A DNA stretch of 64,000 bases from Rhizophagus clarus (lineage: Eukaryota; Glomeromycota; Glomeromycetes; Glomerales; Glomeraceae), in assembly GCA_015698045.1 (NCBI GenBank), contig BLAL01000187.1, positions 62,001 to 126,000 of the forward strand, given 5' to 3'. The notes under the pieces were generated by a model. That model did not search any database. It was not told the DNA's origin and saw nothing but the letters and a program-made list of their open reading frames with translations. Shown piece by piece: positions 12,387-25,000 of the stretch; the first letter of the stretch is position 1; every line of letters begins with the position of its first letter. The position numbers and the translations under genes were made by a program.

Positions 12387-13261
12387 TAAGGATGGTGCCG
12401 CAAATAAGCAATTGCGGAATAATTGCGATTTACGGTATTGCAGAATATTGCGGATTTTTAAACCTAAATATCCGCAATTCCGCAATCCGCAATTGTCCGC
12501 AATTCCGCAAATATTCCGCAATTCCGCAAAGTACCGCAATTCAATTGCGGAATAATTGCGGAATTGTGGCACATTTGCGGAATTGCGATACATTTGCAGA
12601 ATTGCAATTTCGCTAAAGCAATCCAAAAAAACGTTGTGAAACGTTTTTTTTAATTAAAATATACTTTGAAAAAACGTTTCGCAACGTTTTTTCTTTAAAT
12701 TAATTAAAAAAACGTTGCGAAACGTTTTTTTTAATTAAATATACTTTGAAAAAACGTTTCGCAACATTTTTTCTTTAAATTAATTAAAAAACGTTGCGAA
12801 ACATTTTTTTTTAATTAAATATACTTTGAAAAAACGTTTCGCAACGTTTTTTCTTTAAATTAATTAAAAAAACGTTGCGAAATGCTTTTTATTAATTAAA
12901 ATACTTTGAAAAAACATTTCGCAACGTTTTTTCTTTAAATTAATTAAAAAAACGTTGCGAAACGCTTTTTATTAATTAAAATACTTTGAAAAAACATTTC
13001 GCAACATTTTTTCGTTAAATTAATTAAAAAAATGTTGCGAAACGTTTTTTTTAATTAAAATACTTTGAAAAAACGGTTCGCAACTTTTTTTCGTTAAATT
13101 AATTAAAAAAAATGTTGCGTAAACGTTTTTTTTATTAAATCGGTTCGGTAAACTGCCAAAACCGATCAGGTGAATTGCGGAATTGCGGTTCACTAACCGC
13201 AATTCAACTCCAAAATCCGCAATATTGCGGATTTGATAAATCAATTGCGGCACCATCCTTA
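12387..13261. mobile_element. Non-autonomous hAT foldback element with perfect 8-bp TSD
   Basis: The ends TAAGGATGGTGCCGCAA (12387) and TTGCGGCACCATCCTTA (ending 13261) are inverted repeats, flanked by the perfect 8-bp duplication GTTAGAAT (12379-12386 and 13262-13269), which is the hAT hallmark. Subterminal regions are packed with ATTGCGGAA/TTCCGCAAT inverted pairs. The middle is a tandem array of a palindromic unit, listed separately. No transposase is present, so it would depend on an autonomous hAT elsewhere. Confidence 0.85.
12630..13140. repeat. Tandem array of ~80-bp palindromic units
   Basis: About seven units of roughly 80 bp, each carrying AACGTTGCGAAACGTT and, further on, its exact reverse complement AACGTTTCGCAACGTT, separated by TTAATTAAATATACTTTG. 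Each unit could fold on itself. Divergence is mostly C-to-T or G-to-A at the CG steps. Confidence 0.85.
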
Positions 13262-13270
13262 GTTAGAATA

Positions 13271-14848
13271 GAGCTCTGATCGGTTTAGTTTGGTTCAGTT
13301 TTTGCAAAAACTGATACTGAACTGAATTGATCAGTATCAGTTTTTGCAACTACCAAAACCGATCAGTTTTGGTAATCATCAATACTGATACCGGTCAGTA
13401 ATTACCAAAAACTAAACCGATTTACTGACTGTTTTTTTAAAAAAAGTTTTGAAGCTTTTTTTAATAAACAAACCTGTTTTTTTACATTATATATCTATAA
13501 AAGACATTTCGTAATATTTTTTTATAACATAAAAAAAAATGTTGCAAAATGTTTTTTTTAAATTAAATATTCTATTAAAATCATTTTCACAATAATTCTT
13601 TGGCATGACAAAAAAAACATTGCGAAGCATTTTTTATAATTAAATAATCAATTAAAATCGTTTTCGCAACTATTCGTCGACATAACAAAAAAATGTTGCG
13701 AAACCTTTTTTTTAATTAAATAATTTATTAAAAATGTTTTCACAACGTTTTATTGACACAGCAAAAAAATCGTTGCAAAATGTTTTTTTAGTTAAATCAC
13801 TTTAAAAAAATGTTTTTTTATTGCAAAGCATTTTTTTGATTAAATCTATTAAAACGTCACGATATTTTTCATTAATTAACAAAAAAAAAATGTTGTGAAA
13901 CATTTTTTTAATTAAATAATTTATTAAAAATGTTTTCGCAACATTTTATTGACATGGCAAAAAAAACGTTGCAAAATGTTTTTTTAGTTAAATCACTTTA
14001 AAAAAACGTTTTTTTATTGTGAAGCATTTTTTTGATTAAATAATTTATTAAAAATATTTTCGCAACATTTTATTGATACGACAAAAAAATGTTTCAAACC
14101 GTTTTTTCTTTAATCAAATAAACAATTTAATTGCTTTGCAACGATTCGTAACAAAAAAATGTTGCGAAATGTTTTTTTTTAATTAAATAATTTATTAAAA
14201 CATTTTCAAATGTTTTATTGACATGGCAAAAAAAAATATTGTAAACATTTTTTTAATAAAATCACTTATAAAAAAACGTTTTGCAACATTTTTTTATTAA
14301 ATTAGCAAAAATGACATTTTTTTTAATCAAATCGCTTATATTAAAACATTTTGCAATGCTTTTTTATTAAAATGACAAAAAAAAGTTGTAAAACGTTTTT
14401 TTTTAATTAAATAATTTATTAAAAACATTTTTGCAACGTTTTATTGATGCAATAAAAAAAAATGATGCAAAACTTTTATTTTATTTTTTAATCAAATTAT
14501 AAAAAAACATTTTCGTAACGTTAATTAACATGACAAAAAAATTGTCATGAAACGTCTTTTTTTAATGAATTAGAAGAAAAAAGTCATGAACTTAAATCAT
14601 TTAATAAAATGATTTTGCAACTTTTTATAATTAAATGGCGAAAAAAAACAGGTTTTCACTATTTTATCATCATAAATCGATTTGGTAAATTGGTTTGGTA
14701 AATCGCAAAACTGATACCAAAACCACAGTTATTGAAACTGATCAGTAAATTTACCAAATGTTTCAGTTCAATAAATCATAAAACTGAAACTGTTTTGATA
14801 CTGAAACTGATCAGTACGGTTCAGTAATTATCGAAACTAATCAGAGCC
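13271..14848. mobile_element. Second hAT-like foldback element abutting the first
   Basis: The left end GAGCTCTGATCGGTTT (13271) resembles the inverted right end (AACTAATCAGAGCC ending 14848). Flanks TTAGAATA (13263-13270) and TTAGATTA (14849-14856) match at 7 of 8 bases. Subterminal parts are rich in ACTGATCAGT/TTTCAGTTC palindromic blocks, and the core has degenerate GTTGCGAAACG...CGTTTTCGCAAC units like those of the neighbour. There is no coding capacity. Confidence 0.6.
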
Positions 14849-14856
14849 TTAGATTA

Positions 14857-15125
14857 GAAGTATAAGATAAATGACATAATAGATATGTGTTTTTTTGTAT
14901 TTATTCATTCTTTTCTTGTTTTTCCTCTTTTCCTTTCTCTTTTCTTTTTTCTTTCTTTTCACATTTTCTAGAGTCAATGAACCTAAAAAAGCAAAATATA
15001 ATTAGCAAGAAATAAATTATAAGAAACAATAATAAAAAAGAAGAAATATATTTATAAGTTGAATAAAAGGTTTAAAGAAAAAAATATTATAATAAACAAT
15101 TAATAATTTAGCTTTATTTTACAAT
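14857..15125. other. Short spacer, no gene seen
   Basis: AT-rich spacer with a pyrimidine run near 14905-14965 (TTTCTTGTTTTTCCTC type). Nothing else is supportable. Confidence 0.5.
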
Positions 15126-15313
15126 TACAGTCAACTCTTTATAAATGCACCCCCCCCTTTGGGACTGAACATAAGAGTGCATTTAAAGAGGGTGTTGCAT
15201 TTATAGAATAGTAAAATCACGTGATTTATATATGAAATAACAATGTTATATTTATTATTAAGAATTATCAAAATTGCAAAATTAAACAATTATTATTACA
15301 AAAATCCAAAATA

Positions 15314-17290
15314 TTAATCTAAGGTAGTTTGTTGCATTGAATTGATTTGCTTTTTCTTGATAAAATTCTCAATTTTACCCACTAATTTTATTTGTTCACT
15401 CATATTTTCTTGTTGAAGCAAAAATGTATGTACAGTCTTTAAGCTTTGTAATGCTTTCTTTATGCCAATGGTTTTTTCTTCAATACTATCATCTATTTCA
15501 TCTGAATGATTTATATTTATCTCATTTTTAAATAAATCAGTAACCTCCAAATCTTTAGGAATCTCATAAACTACTACTTCCTCAAAAATGGTTATAAATT
15601 CTTTTACTCTCATCCTGTTAGAAAGATTAAGAGCTTCAATTGCTCTAGCAAGTTCATTATCAAGTATTGAATCATCATTATGAATATCATTCAGAAGAAT
15701 ATTGTTGAAAAGAATTTTAGTATGATTCTAACAATTTTTAATAGTGTCAACTGTAATTTCATCCCAACCTCGAATGATATATTGGATTGCTTGTAAAATA
15801 TTAGGACCCCGGACATTACTGATACAACTCATAATCATAAAAAAGAGCAAATTGATGTGAAATTTAGAAGCTAAAAAACATGTTTTTTGCAATTTTCTCG
15901 TCAACCAGTGATTCAAATTGGATGATCTTTTTTTTAAAATGTAGCTCTTAATGAGATCTACAAAATAAAAAAAGTTTATCAAAATTGGTTAAATAGATAG
16001 CAAGATATCCTTAAAAAACTAAAAGAGCAAATTGGCTTAATTTTGAGAAAAATGGGTAAAAAAAAAGTGAGTTATTTTAGTAATGTCTGGGGTCCTAAAA
16101 TATTCATTTTCAAATCATGAATAAGCTCATCAGCTTCAACTTGTTCTAACATCCATCTAAAATAAAAAAGATTGTATAAATATTATAAAATAATAAAAAA
16201 AGTTATAAAGATTTGCAATTACCTAATATAATAACGCTTATACCATTTTTTAAAAGCTATGATTATTTCAGCATCCAATGGTTGGAGTTTTGATGTCGTA
16301 TTAGGGGTAAAAAATAAACTTCAACATAAGAAAGAATTAAATTTTCTATCTTATGACTTTTACAATTATCAATCAATAATAAAACACATTGCCCTCCATA
16401 TCTTTGACCAATATGATGATCAAATTCTTTAAGCCATTCTTGAAAAATAGTTGATAACATCCAAGCTTTAGCATTATTCCAGTAGGTTATTAGTATAGTT
16501 TTGCGAATTTACCAATTATCAAAGAATTTAGCTTATGTAATCCATTGGCATTTGTACATAAAGCAATAGAAAAGCGCTCTTTATTTTTTTTATGTCTAGC
16601 AAGCTGCTTTGTTACCAATGTTTGATCTGGTTCTAACCTGCAAAATTATCATATTGATACAGTATTAGTTAATTGTTAATTTAAGAATGTTAAACAAGAT
16701 TTTAAAATACCCACCAGTAAAAAAGTCTTGTTTCATCCATATTATAGATTTGTTCTGGAAGATATTCAACACACTTACTTTGTAATAATGGTAAAGCTTC
16801 AACAATAGCATTTTCATCTGCAGAATATGCTTCTCCCTGGAGCTTTACCTGACGAATACCATTACGATCCTTAAATTTTTGAAGCTAATTATTAGAGAAT
16901 TGTAAATAATAAATAAATGTTAACTAAAGTTAAAGTTAATAAATAATTTAAATTACAAATAACCTGTAATGTTCCTTCAGATACTTCCAATTCTTCGGCT
17001 AATAATTTAGCTTTCTCAATTAGTAAAGCATCACTTAAAATCACTCTATGCTGGTAAGTTAACACAAATTCTTTAAGAGCCAACTTAAGTTCCAGAATAG
17101 CAACAGCTTTATGCTGTTTTGCTTCTGGATTAGTGACTTCTGAGGCTAATCATTTATCCTTAGTTGTCAAAATTCGTGAAATTGTAGATTTGTCGACTCT
17201 AACTCCCTATTTTTGCTCAATCCAATCTATATATTGAGAACGCGTTTTCTTGTTATCATGAGCATAAAGGCAAAGTTGGTATTTTTGAAT
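15314..17290 (-). pseudogene. Tigger transposase pseudogene (CENP-B HTH plus DDE domain)
   Basis: On the minus strand the order is a psq/CENP-B helix-turn-helix (LTEIQKYQLCLYAHDNKKTR, then DKSTISRILTTKDK), a second DNA-binding domain (QHRVILSDALLIEKAKLLAEE), then the DDE core. MDETRLFYW near 16740 gives the first Asp, CVLLLIDNCKSHKI near 16380 the second, and the HQNSNHW / QPLDA region near 16280 the third. The C-terminus (GWDEITVDTIKNC, then EFITIFEEVVVYEIPKD, MQQTTLD) ends at 15314. Introns with GT...AG ends follow SEGTLQ and FYW. It is broken: stops interrupt the HTH region twice and TAG replaces Trp after KNC, there are frame changes near 16490 and 16300, and a MITE sits between MNIL and QAIQYI. 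Confidence 0.85.
15803..16096. mobile_element. 294-bp MITE inside the Tigger transposase
   Basis: AGGACCCCGGACATTAC at the left is inverted at the right as GTAATGTCTGGGGTCCT. The flanks are an 8-bp direct repeat AAAATATT (15795-15802 and 16097-16104), which suggests hAT; a TA target is also possible because TA lies at each junction if the ends are shifted by one base. It interrupts the transposase reading frame cleanly. Confidence 0.75.
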
Positions 17291-17311
17291 CTCAGTTAAA
17301 ATAATTTTTTA

Positions 17312-17960
17312 CACAGGTCGAATGAAAAAAAATCGTCAAAAATCGGCAGTCCGATTTTTAACCGATTTTTGGATATATTTGTCTGATTTGTGGCTTTTTA
17401 AAGCCGATTTTATGGCGCGAATTGTTTGTGATCGGAAATACGTTATTTATGAACAAAAAATCGGAATGCCGATTTTGGCAGATTTTGCGAAAATCGGCAT
17501 TCCGATTTTAAAATAAACATGTCGATAGCTAAAAATAAGACTGCCGGTTTATAGCTATATTTGTCCTATTTATGGCATTTTGCTGCCGATTTTATGGCAC
17601 GTATTGTTGGCAATCGGAAATTCTTTTATTTTTATCAACATAAATCGGAATACCGTTTTAAAATTATAATTGCCGATTCTCGCAAAATCAGAACGCCGAT
17701 TTTTAAATAATCATGCCAAATCTCCTAAAATCGGATTGCCAAGTTTAATTCAGTATAAACATTTCAAAAATAGTTTATGCCGATTTATATATCGGATCTT
17801 TCTATTATCGATTTTCTCATAATTCATAATTACTATTATTGTCCGGTTTTTTAGCTCGGTAGAAACATTTCAAAAATAGTTTATGCCGATTTATATATCG
17901 GATCTTTCTATTATCGATTTTCTCGTAATTCATAATTACTATTATTGTCCGGTTTTATTT
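17312..17960. repeat. Left subterminal repeats of the CACTA element
   Basis: Many short AAATCGG / CCGATTTT and TGCCGATTT motifs in both orientations, plus a 94-bp direct duplication (17757-17850 and 17863-17956, nearly identical, from AAACATTTCAAAAATAGT to TTGTCCGGTTTT). In CACTA elements such arrays bind the TnpA-type protein; that role is inferred here. Confidence 0.8.
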
Positions 17961-18343
17961 TATTTTTCCATTTTCGATAATTGATTTATATTTAATATTT
18001 AATATGTATGATATATAATATGTATGCTATTATTTTATAATATATACTGCAATTTATGATATATTTATTATTATTATATTATTATATTGTCCATATTATT
18101 ATTATTATATTACTATATTGTTCTTATTATTATATTATTATTATGTATAGAATGTTTATATAAAATATATTAAAATCATATTTATCTCGTCATGTTACTT
18201 ATAAATGGCTATAAAATAACCAGTGCTCTAAAAAAGAGATTAATAGGATAGAAACGATATTAGAGAGTTAATTTATAAACAACGGAATTTAAATCACTCA
18301 AAATACAAGCAGTTGATTTTAAATGATGAAACAAATACCTAAA
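17961..18343. other. AT-rich spacer 3' of the RS-rich gene
   Basis: TATTATTATTA-type simple sequence at about 18040-18160. No gene. Confidence 0.6.
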
Positions 18344-20393
18344 TTATGTACGTCTTCTGATATCGACCGGTACTTCTAAGTAAAAGGGACCTTGGTGCTC
18401 ATCTACTTCTAAATTACCATTATTATCATCGTTTTGTTCTTCATTAGTTCCATCATTTTTATCAGCATTACCATTATTGCCATCATCGTTATTATCACCA
18501 TTACCATTATTGTCATCATCGTTATTATCATCATTACCATTATTATCATCATCGTTATTATCACCGTCGTTATCCTCATCATCATCATCATCATCAGATT
18601 CTGGTTCAATCCACCTTGATGATATCCACCAATTAGCCATGTCTTGTGTTGGTCTGCTTTTTTTATCGATATCGTCTAGACGGTAACGTTTGCGACTTAA
18701 CCCAGTTCCGATGCTTACTCCGATCTCGTCCGCTCGAAATAAGATTCTTTTAACCTAATGATAAATTTATAACTTATTAGCATAAACGCCTATGTTTTAA
18801 ACTTTCGCAACTTTACGTACTCTAGAAGACCTCCACTCCTTATTGTGAATCTTAATTACAGAATTTGTACTTATCAACCTTCCTGATCTTATGTTATCGT
18901 TACGCTCTTCATTTGCCAGAACTTCGTCTTCAGTAGACCATTCATCCGAATGGACTTCTGCGGTATTTACTGCCTTTTCGCAATCTTTAATAAATACTTC
19001 CCTAGTCATATTTTCAGGACGACAATCATCTAGAATGCTGTCTTGCGTGAAGATCATGTGTTGGAGACCTTTGCGTCTTCTTGTCATTTTCTATTAAAGA
19101 GTAAATTAAAATAATTAATAGATTATATACATTGTCATTTTAAATAATGAATTTCACACCTGATCTCTCCTCGACGTCATGTGTTGCCGTTTATTGTGTT
19201 CATCTATCTTACCCTCCTTTTTTAATTTCCAAATCTCCCGCCGTGATTTGTGTAGCTGTTTTATTACTTTTAAAAGTTCTGTATCGTATACCTCTAATGA
19301 AGGAGGCATCGCTGCTTTGACGGCTGGTAGAAGCTTCTTATTTATCGACTTTTTTTGTTTACTAAATGTCTTTGACGTGTCGAAAAGAATCGACGAATCG
19401 AGGTTGTTTATAATATGGATTACCTCATCCTATTTAATATAACACTCATTTTTTAACGATCAATACAAAAGAGAAATATTTAATAAAATAAAGATATATT
19501 TACATGAACGGTTTTTTTGAAATTTTTATCAGTTATTGGAGGAAGGGCACGCCGATTCTCTCTGGACAGAACTGGGGATAGGCTTCTATTTCTTGGTCCT
19601 TCACTCGTTCTTTCTTCCGTTAGCACTTCCACACGTTTGGTAAGATTTGAAATCATGCTTCTTAATTCGCTGACTTCTCTGTTGTTAGCACCTATTATAA
19701 ATCAGTATTTAATATAAATCATTTAGTATAAAAAATTTTACGTGCAAGTAAGTAAAGAAACGTGAAAGAAATACTACCGCTCGCTGGAGGTGAAGAAGAA
19801 GGAATTGTTAAAGATAGATCGGTTAAAGATCCTATAACAATAACGTTAAATTGGTATAGTATAAGTAAAATGAAATTTAATTAGCACTAATATAAAACAA
19901 TATTACTTTTTGTAATTGATCTCCCTCTAGAGACATTTTGATAGTTTCGATTATGTTGAGATTGAGAGCGTGATTGATGTCGATGAGGGGAATGAGAGCG
20001 AGATCGAGATCGACGTTGATGGGAACGAGAATGATGGGAACGATGAGGGGAGCGAGATCGACGTTGATGAGAATGAGAATGATGGGAACGATGAGGGGAG
20101 CGAGAGCGATGGGAACGCGATCGTTGGGAACGATGAGGGGAGCGAGAGCGATGGGAACGCGATCGTTGGGATTCGGAATGATAATAACGAGATTTGGATC
20201 GAGATGGGCGAGATCGAGGTTGACGAGTCGTTGAGCGAGATTTTGAGCGACTACGAGATCGATTAATATGAGTTTGATGCCGAGATTGACGAGATTGGGA
20301 ACGGGAACTAGATTCATTTCGTTGAGATCTAATATGAGGATGAGAGCCATCACGAGAAATAGGAATTAAATTTAAAGGTTTGAATTTTCTCAT
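18344..20393 (-). CDS. CACTA accessory protein, RS-rich (TnpA-like position), six exons
   Basis: A six-exon model on the minus strand keeps phase throughout: 20393-19907, 19831-19778, 19691-19504, 19429-19160, 19090-18821 and 18754-18344, giving 559 residues. Donors are GTAATA, GTAGTA, GTAAAT, GTGTGA and GTACGT; all acceptors end in AG. Residues 20-160 are an Arg/Ser/His-rich domain built of SRSPHRSHH-type repeats. Residues about 181-215 (NNREVSELRSMISNLTKRVE) look like a short coiled coil. Exon 4 holds a Lys/Arg-rich helix (LLKVIKQLHKSRREIWKLKK). The tail has RKRYRLDDIDKK and WWISSRWIEPES, then a long D/N/G acidic stretch. I recognise no family for the body. Its place, opposite the Tnp2 gene, suits the DNA-binding partner of CACTA elements. 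Donor-like GTAAGT sites near 20466 and 20973 suggest 5' untranslated exons. Confidence 0.75.
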
Positions 20394-22041
20394 TATGATA
20401 TTGATAATTTGATAATTTAAAGATTAAACAAGAAACAAAGGCTCTATATATAACCGTTACTTACGTCTTCTGAACCATTTTCGTTATCGTCTGATTAAAA
20501 TAAAAGATAGATTAAATTAATAAGACTCGTTATCATTTAATAAAATATATCGCTATCAATATTAATTAAAATAAATCAATAAATTAAATAAACTTGATAT
20601 TATATCGCTTTCAATTAATTAAAATGTATTATTTAAAATAATCAGTAAACTACATTAATTAAATTAAGATAAATCAATCAATATTTAAATATATCAGTAA
20701 ACTAGATATTATATCGCTATCAATTAATTAAAATATATCAATAAACTAAATATTATAGCGTTATCAATTAATAGAATATATCAATAAATTAATTAAAATA
20801 TATCAGTAAACAATTAATAATTAAAAATATCAATAAATTAATTAAAATATATCAATAAAGTATATCAATGAATTAATTAAAATATATTAATAAACTAAAT
20901 ATTATATCATTATCATAAATAACATGTCCAAATTAGTAATAACACATTTGAAGCTTGATAAAGTTATACTTACGGAAGCTGGTTTTTCCGACAGGAAATA
21001 TAATTGGCGAAAAGAAATATGCTTACTTTGTTAAGCCGACGAAAATAAGGTGAAAAATAAGGCGAAAAATATCGTCAACCATTAACGAAAAAAACGAAAG
21101 GCAACAAAGAAAATTTGTTGCATCGTACTAAAACGTGGAGAAAAAAGAAAGAAAGCGTGGTAAACGTACGCAAATGTACCATACTCACGAGCAAATTTAT
21201 AGTAAACGTAAACAAATTGGAAATCACCGATTTGTAGAACGTGCATGGTAAACGCGGTAAACGCAAACAAACTTTATAGCTCCTGCCAATCACGTCGGGT
21301 GACATTTATGCACTATCTAGTCACGTGGTATTAACAAACTGTACGTCTGTGCCAACTGCCAAGGGCAAAAGAAGAATTAAAGATTTATTAAAACAATTCT
21401 ATTAATTAACAAGTAATTTTAACCATGACTGATTGTTAGAATAAACGTATATATGCTATAACTCAACGTATTATTGTAAGCGACTCAATAAAAGATAAAA
21501 TAATAAATATTTGATATCTCGTTAACAGCTTTAAATGATACTGATGTACTAGAAATTGACGACTTGAAAGAAAATATATAAAAAAAAATGAAATATAGTT
21601 TTTCCTAATTTTTGATATATTCGAAAGAATAGGCCAAGTGTTAAATTTTGATGTTGTTGCAGTTGCGAACAACTAAGACACTTTTTTTATAACTCTCGCA
21701 TTTTGATCTGTGAATAGGAAATTGCTACATCTCTACTTAAATTATTTGGATCTTTCGAATTCGTGATGATATATGAGATTTATTAGTAAGTCGATTGACA
21801 TGTTTCAAGAATCGGATTAATTGAATTTGAAAAAATTTTCTAGTATAATTATACCCCTTAATACCAAATTTAATTAGAGAATTAGCAAAAATAAAATTAT
21901 ATTTTAGTATTTGATAAAATACATTGGTCTTGACATCATTGTCATGTGTTATTATCAAAATAGCTTAATTACCAAGCTGTGCCTTGACAAAAATGGACCA
22001 AGAATCGGGATTGCTGAACCAATTAGATTGATTTGCAATTC

Positions 22042-22083
<42 letters not shown>
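20394..22083. promoter_or_regulatory. Spacer between the two divergent CACTA genes
   Basis: The two genes start from opposite ends of this 1.7-kb interval, so it should hold both promoters. About 20505-20925 is an AT-rich tandem array of ATATCAATAAATTAATTAAA-type units. Possible upstream exons of the minus-strand gene end at GTAAGT donors near 20466 and 20973. The interval ends in an uninterrupted A-run (22045-22083) that abuts the Tnp2 start codon. Confidence 0.5.
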
Positions 22084-22086
<3 letters not shown>

Positions 22087-25000
22087 TCGGAATCTCTAGA
22101 TACAAGAACCAGAACCAAAGTGCATTGTTTCTGTAAAGAATGTAACGGTAAATTGGTTGATCCAAGGACTAAACTGAAACATGAGTTAAAATATAAATTA
22201 AAATCTAATGCGAATAATAATTTTGGTAACAATTATCAAGAAGGTTCTTCAAATGTTATATCATCTGATGCTGTTGATGAAGATGTAATGGAATGCGACC
22301 CAATACAAGGGATAAATGATACATCACCTGATATAACTGAACAATTATCCGAAGATATTGAACAATTGTCCGAAGATATTGAACCATTGTCCGAAGATAT
22401 TGAACCATTACTCACAAGAAACTATTTCTTTTTAACAAAGAAGACACCTATACATGAATCGGCAAAACATCGAACGATAAAGAAAGGAAAAATATCCGAT
22501 CTTGTTCTTGAAAATTTATTATTGGATAATGTAAGAAACGAGAATGATCAAGACGGGGATTCTGAAGATGATGACGATAAAAATGGAGATACTGAAGATA
22601 GCGATTCTAATTATTCCGATGATTATGAAGATGATGACGATGAGGAAGTCAATTTTGCATCAACAGATTTCGATGACGGCGAACCAATTCTTCCTAACAT
22701 TAACATTAATGATAATTATACTTGGACTATTTTGTGGATATTACAATATCAACAACGATTTAAACTTTCCAATGTAGCTATAGATTCTTTGTTCAAGTTC
22801 TTAAGATTTTTTCTTTTGACAATAGATGAAAATAAATTTTCATCTTTTCCTTCCTCTTTATATATGGCTAAAAAGGTGTTGGGGATATCCACAACGATAA
22901 TTAAATATGCAGCCTGTGACAGATGTCACAAATTGTATGATATAAAAGAATTATTAGACAATACTGAAATACCAACTTGCAGTTTTGTAAACTATCCAAA
23001 TCACAGAATAGAACGATTTCGACAACAATGCAATAACCCTCTATTAACGAAAATAGATAGTAATAATAGTAGTAATAATCCCATTTTCCGTCCGATAATG
23101 ACATTCCCGTTAATAAATATTAAGCAACAATTGACCCTTTTTTTTAATCGCAAAAATTTTGAAATGTCATGTCGGAAGTGGTCAGAAAGGAAAAACGGAA
23201 CTGAAGCTTTATTCGATATCTATGATGGTAGGGTCTGGAAAAGTTTTACAGATGATGATGGTGCGCTGTTTTTTACAAAAGAATTTGCCGATACTCATAT
23301 CGGATTAATGTTAAATATGGATTGGTTCCAGCCATTCGTAAATTCACAATATTCTGTTGGTGTGATTTATGCCATTTTTTGTAATTTGCCGCGTAATGAA
23401 CGCTTCAAGCCACACAATATTCTCACACTAGCAGTAATGCCTGGTCCGAAAGAACCAAGCCAACATGAAATTAACAATTATTTGTATCCGATCGTTAACC
23501 AGTTAAATCGTTTGTGGAATGGCTATTTTATAAAAACAAACGAACACAACAACGGTCGATTTGTCCGTGGTGCAATCATTGGCTGTTCTAGCGACGTCCC
23601 TGCGTCTCGGAAATTATGTGGTTTCATCTTGGCTCGTATTGCATGCTACCGATGTTACAAATCGGCAAATTTTATAAACAATCAACCAAATTTTGGGGGG
23701 TTTGCAGATTTAGACGACTGGTTTGTTGAGCGAGATATTAATGAAATAAGAGAAAAAGCAAGTGAGTGGAAACAATGTGCAACTGAAGAAGCACGAAGAG
23801 CCCATGTCTCTGAACATCATGTTCGCTGGTCGGAGATATACCGCTTGCTTTATTTTAATCCTGTTCGCTTTTGCGTGGTTGATCCTATGCATTGCCTTTT
23901 TCTCGGTGTTGCGAAATGGATCGTAACGAAACTCTGGATAGGCGAAGGTATATTAAATAACGAAAAGCTCAAAATTATGCAAGAGAGAGCTGACATGATA
24001 AAGTTCCCAAGTGACCTTGGACGCCGCCCTGTCAGAATAGCTACCGGTGAAGGATTCTCAAGTTTCACGGCGGACATGTGGAAAACCTTCATGTTAATTT
24101 TTGCAATACCTATCACATGGAGTTTCCTTGGATACATCGACCGAAAAATTCTTGCATATTTCGTGCGCGCTTGCAAGATCTTAACAAACCGAGAGCTACA
24201 AAAAAATATGTTAAATGAAGCGTTTACAAGACTGATAGAGATGAACAAATTAATTGAACAAAAATATGGTCAAGAAAAAATAAGTCCTAATCTGCATCTC
24301 TGTCTCCATATCTGTGAATGCGCATTAGACTATGGTCCTTTGTCCTCATTCTGGTGTTATAGCTTTGAACGGATGAACGGAATTTTAGGTACGTGATTTA
24401 ATTTTTCCGATTTGAAAATCGCAATGTTATTAATTATTTTTAAAAATTGTAGGTTCTTATAATAATAGCAGACGTAATATTGAACCTGAACTACTAAGAA
24501 TTATGTCCGAAAATACAATCCTTCAATACTTCCTCTCAAATTGTGACAACGATCACTTATTTTCCTCCTTGGAGATAATAGAACCAAGAAAATCTGTTGG
24601 CAGCTTGGCTGCACTTGATGATTTTGCGAGCGATGAGTATCAAAATTTTATAAGACTATCTCTTATTGAGGAAGATTCGGCTTACGGAACGGAATGTTTT
24701 CCTGGGTTGCTAATGAAACCGCGCAAAGAAACTACCCTTCCAAACCAAATTTTGGACCTACTGGTAGAATTTTATAATAGTTTGTATAATGATTATTGTT
24801 TCATCTCCATCTACTCTATAATAGGTTCAAATAACGGTACTGTCGTAAACCCTAGAATTATACAATATGGGAGAATAAGAATTGGGGCGGACATATATGG
24901 TTCTGTTCAGGCTGCTCGTCACGAAAAATCCTCATATATATTAGCTCGATTTGTACATTATGATGGATCGATCGATGTTTATCCCGGTCAAGTACAATTT

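Noticed and set aside
12363-12626. Overlapping open frames on both strands reading RNSAIP/NCGIAD-like repeats
   Set aside because: They arise from the ATTGCGGAA inverted repeats of the hAT MITE.
18409-18686. Frames reading poly-Ile/Met/Ser opposite or beside the acidic tail
   Set aside because: Shadows of the D/N-rich last exon of the RS-rich CACTA gene.
22033-22083. Upstream start for the Tnp2 transposase adding a poly-Lys N-terminus
   Set aside because: It requires translating the A-run; ATG 22084 directly follows it and gives a natural start.
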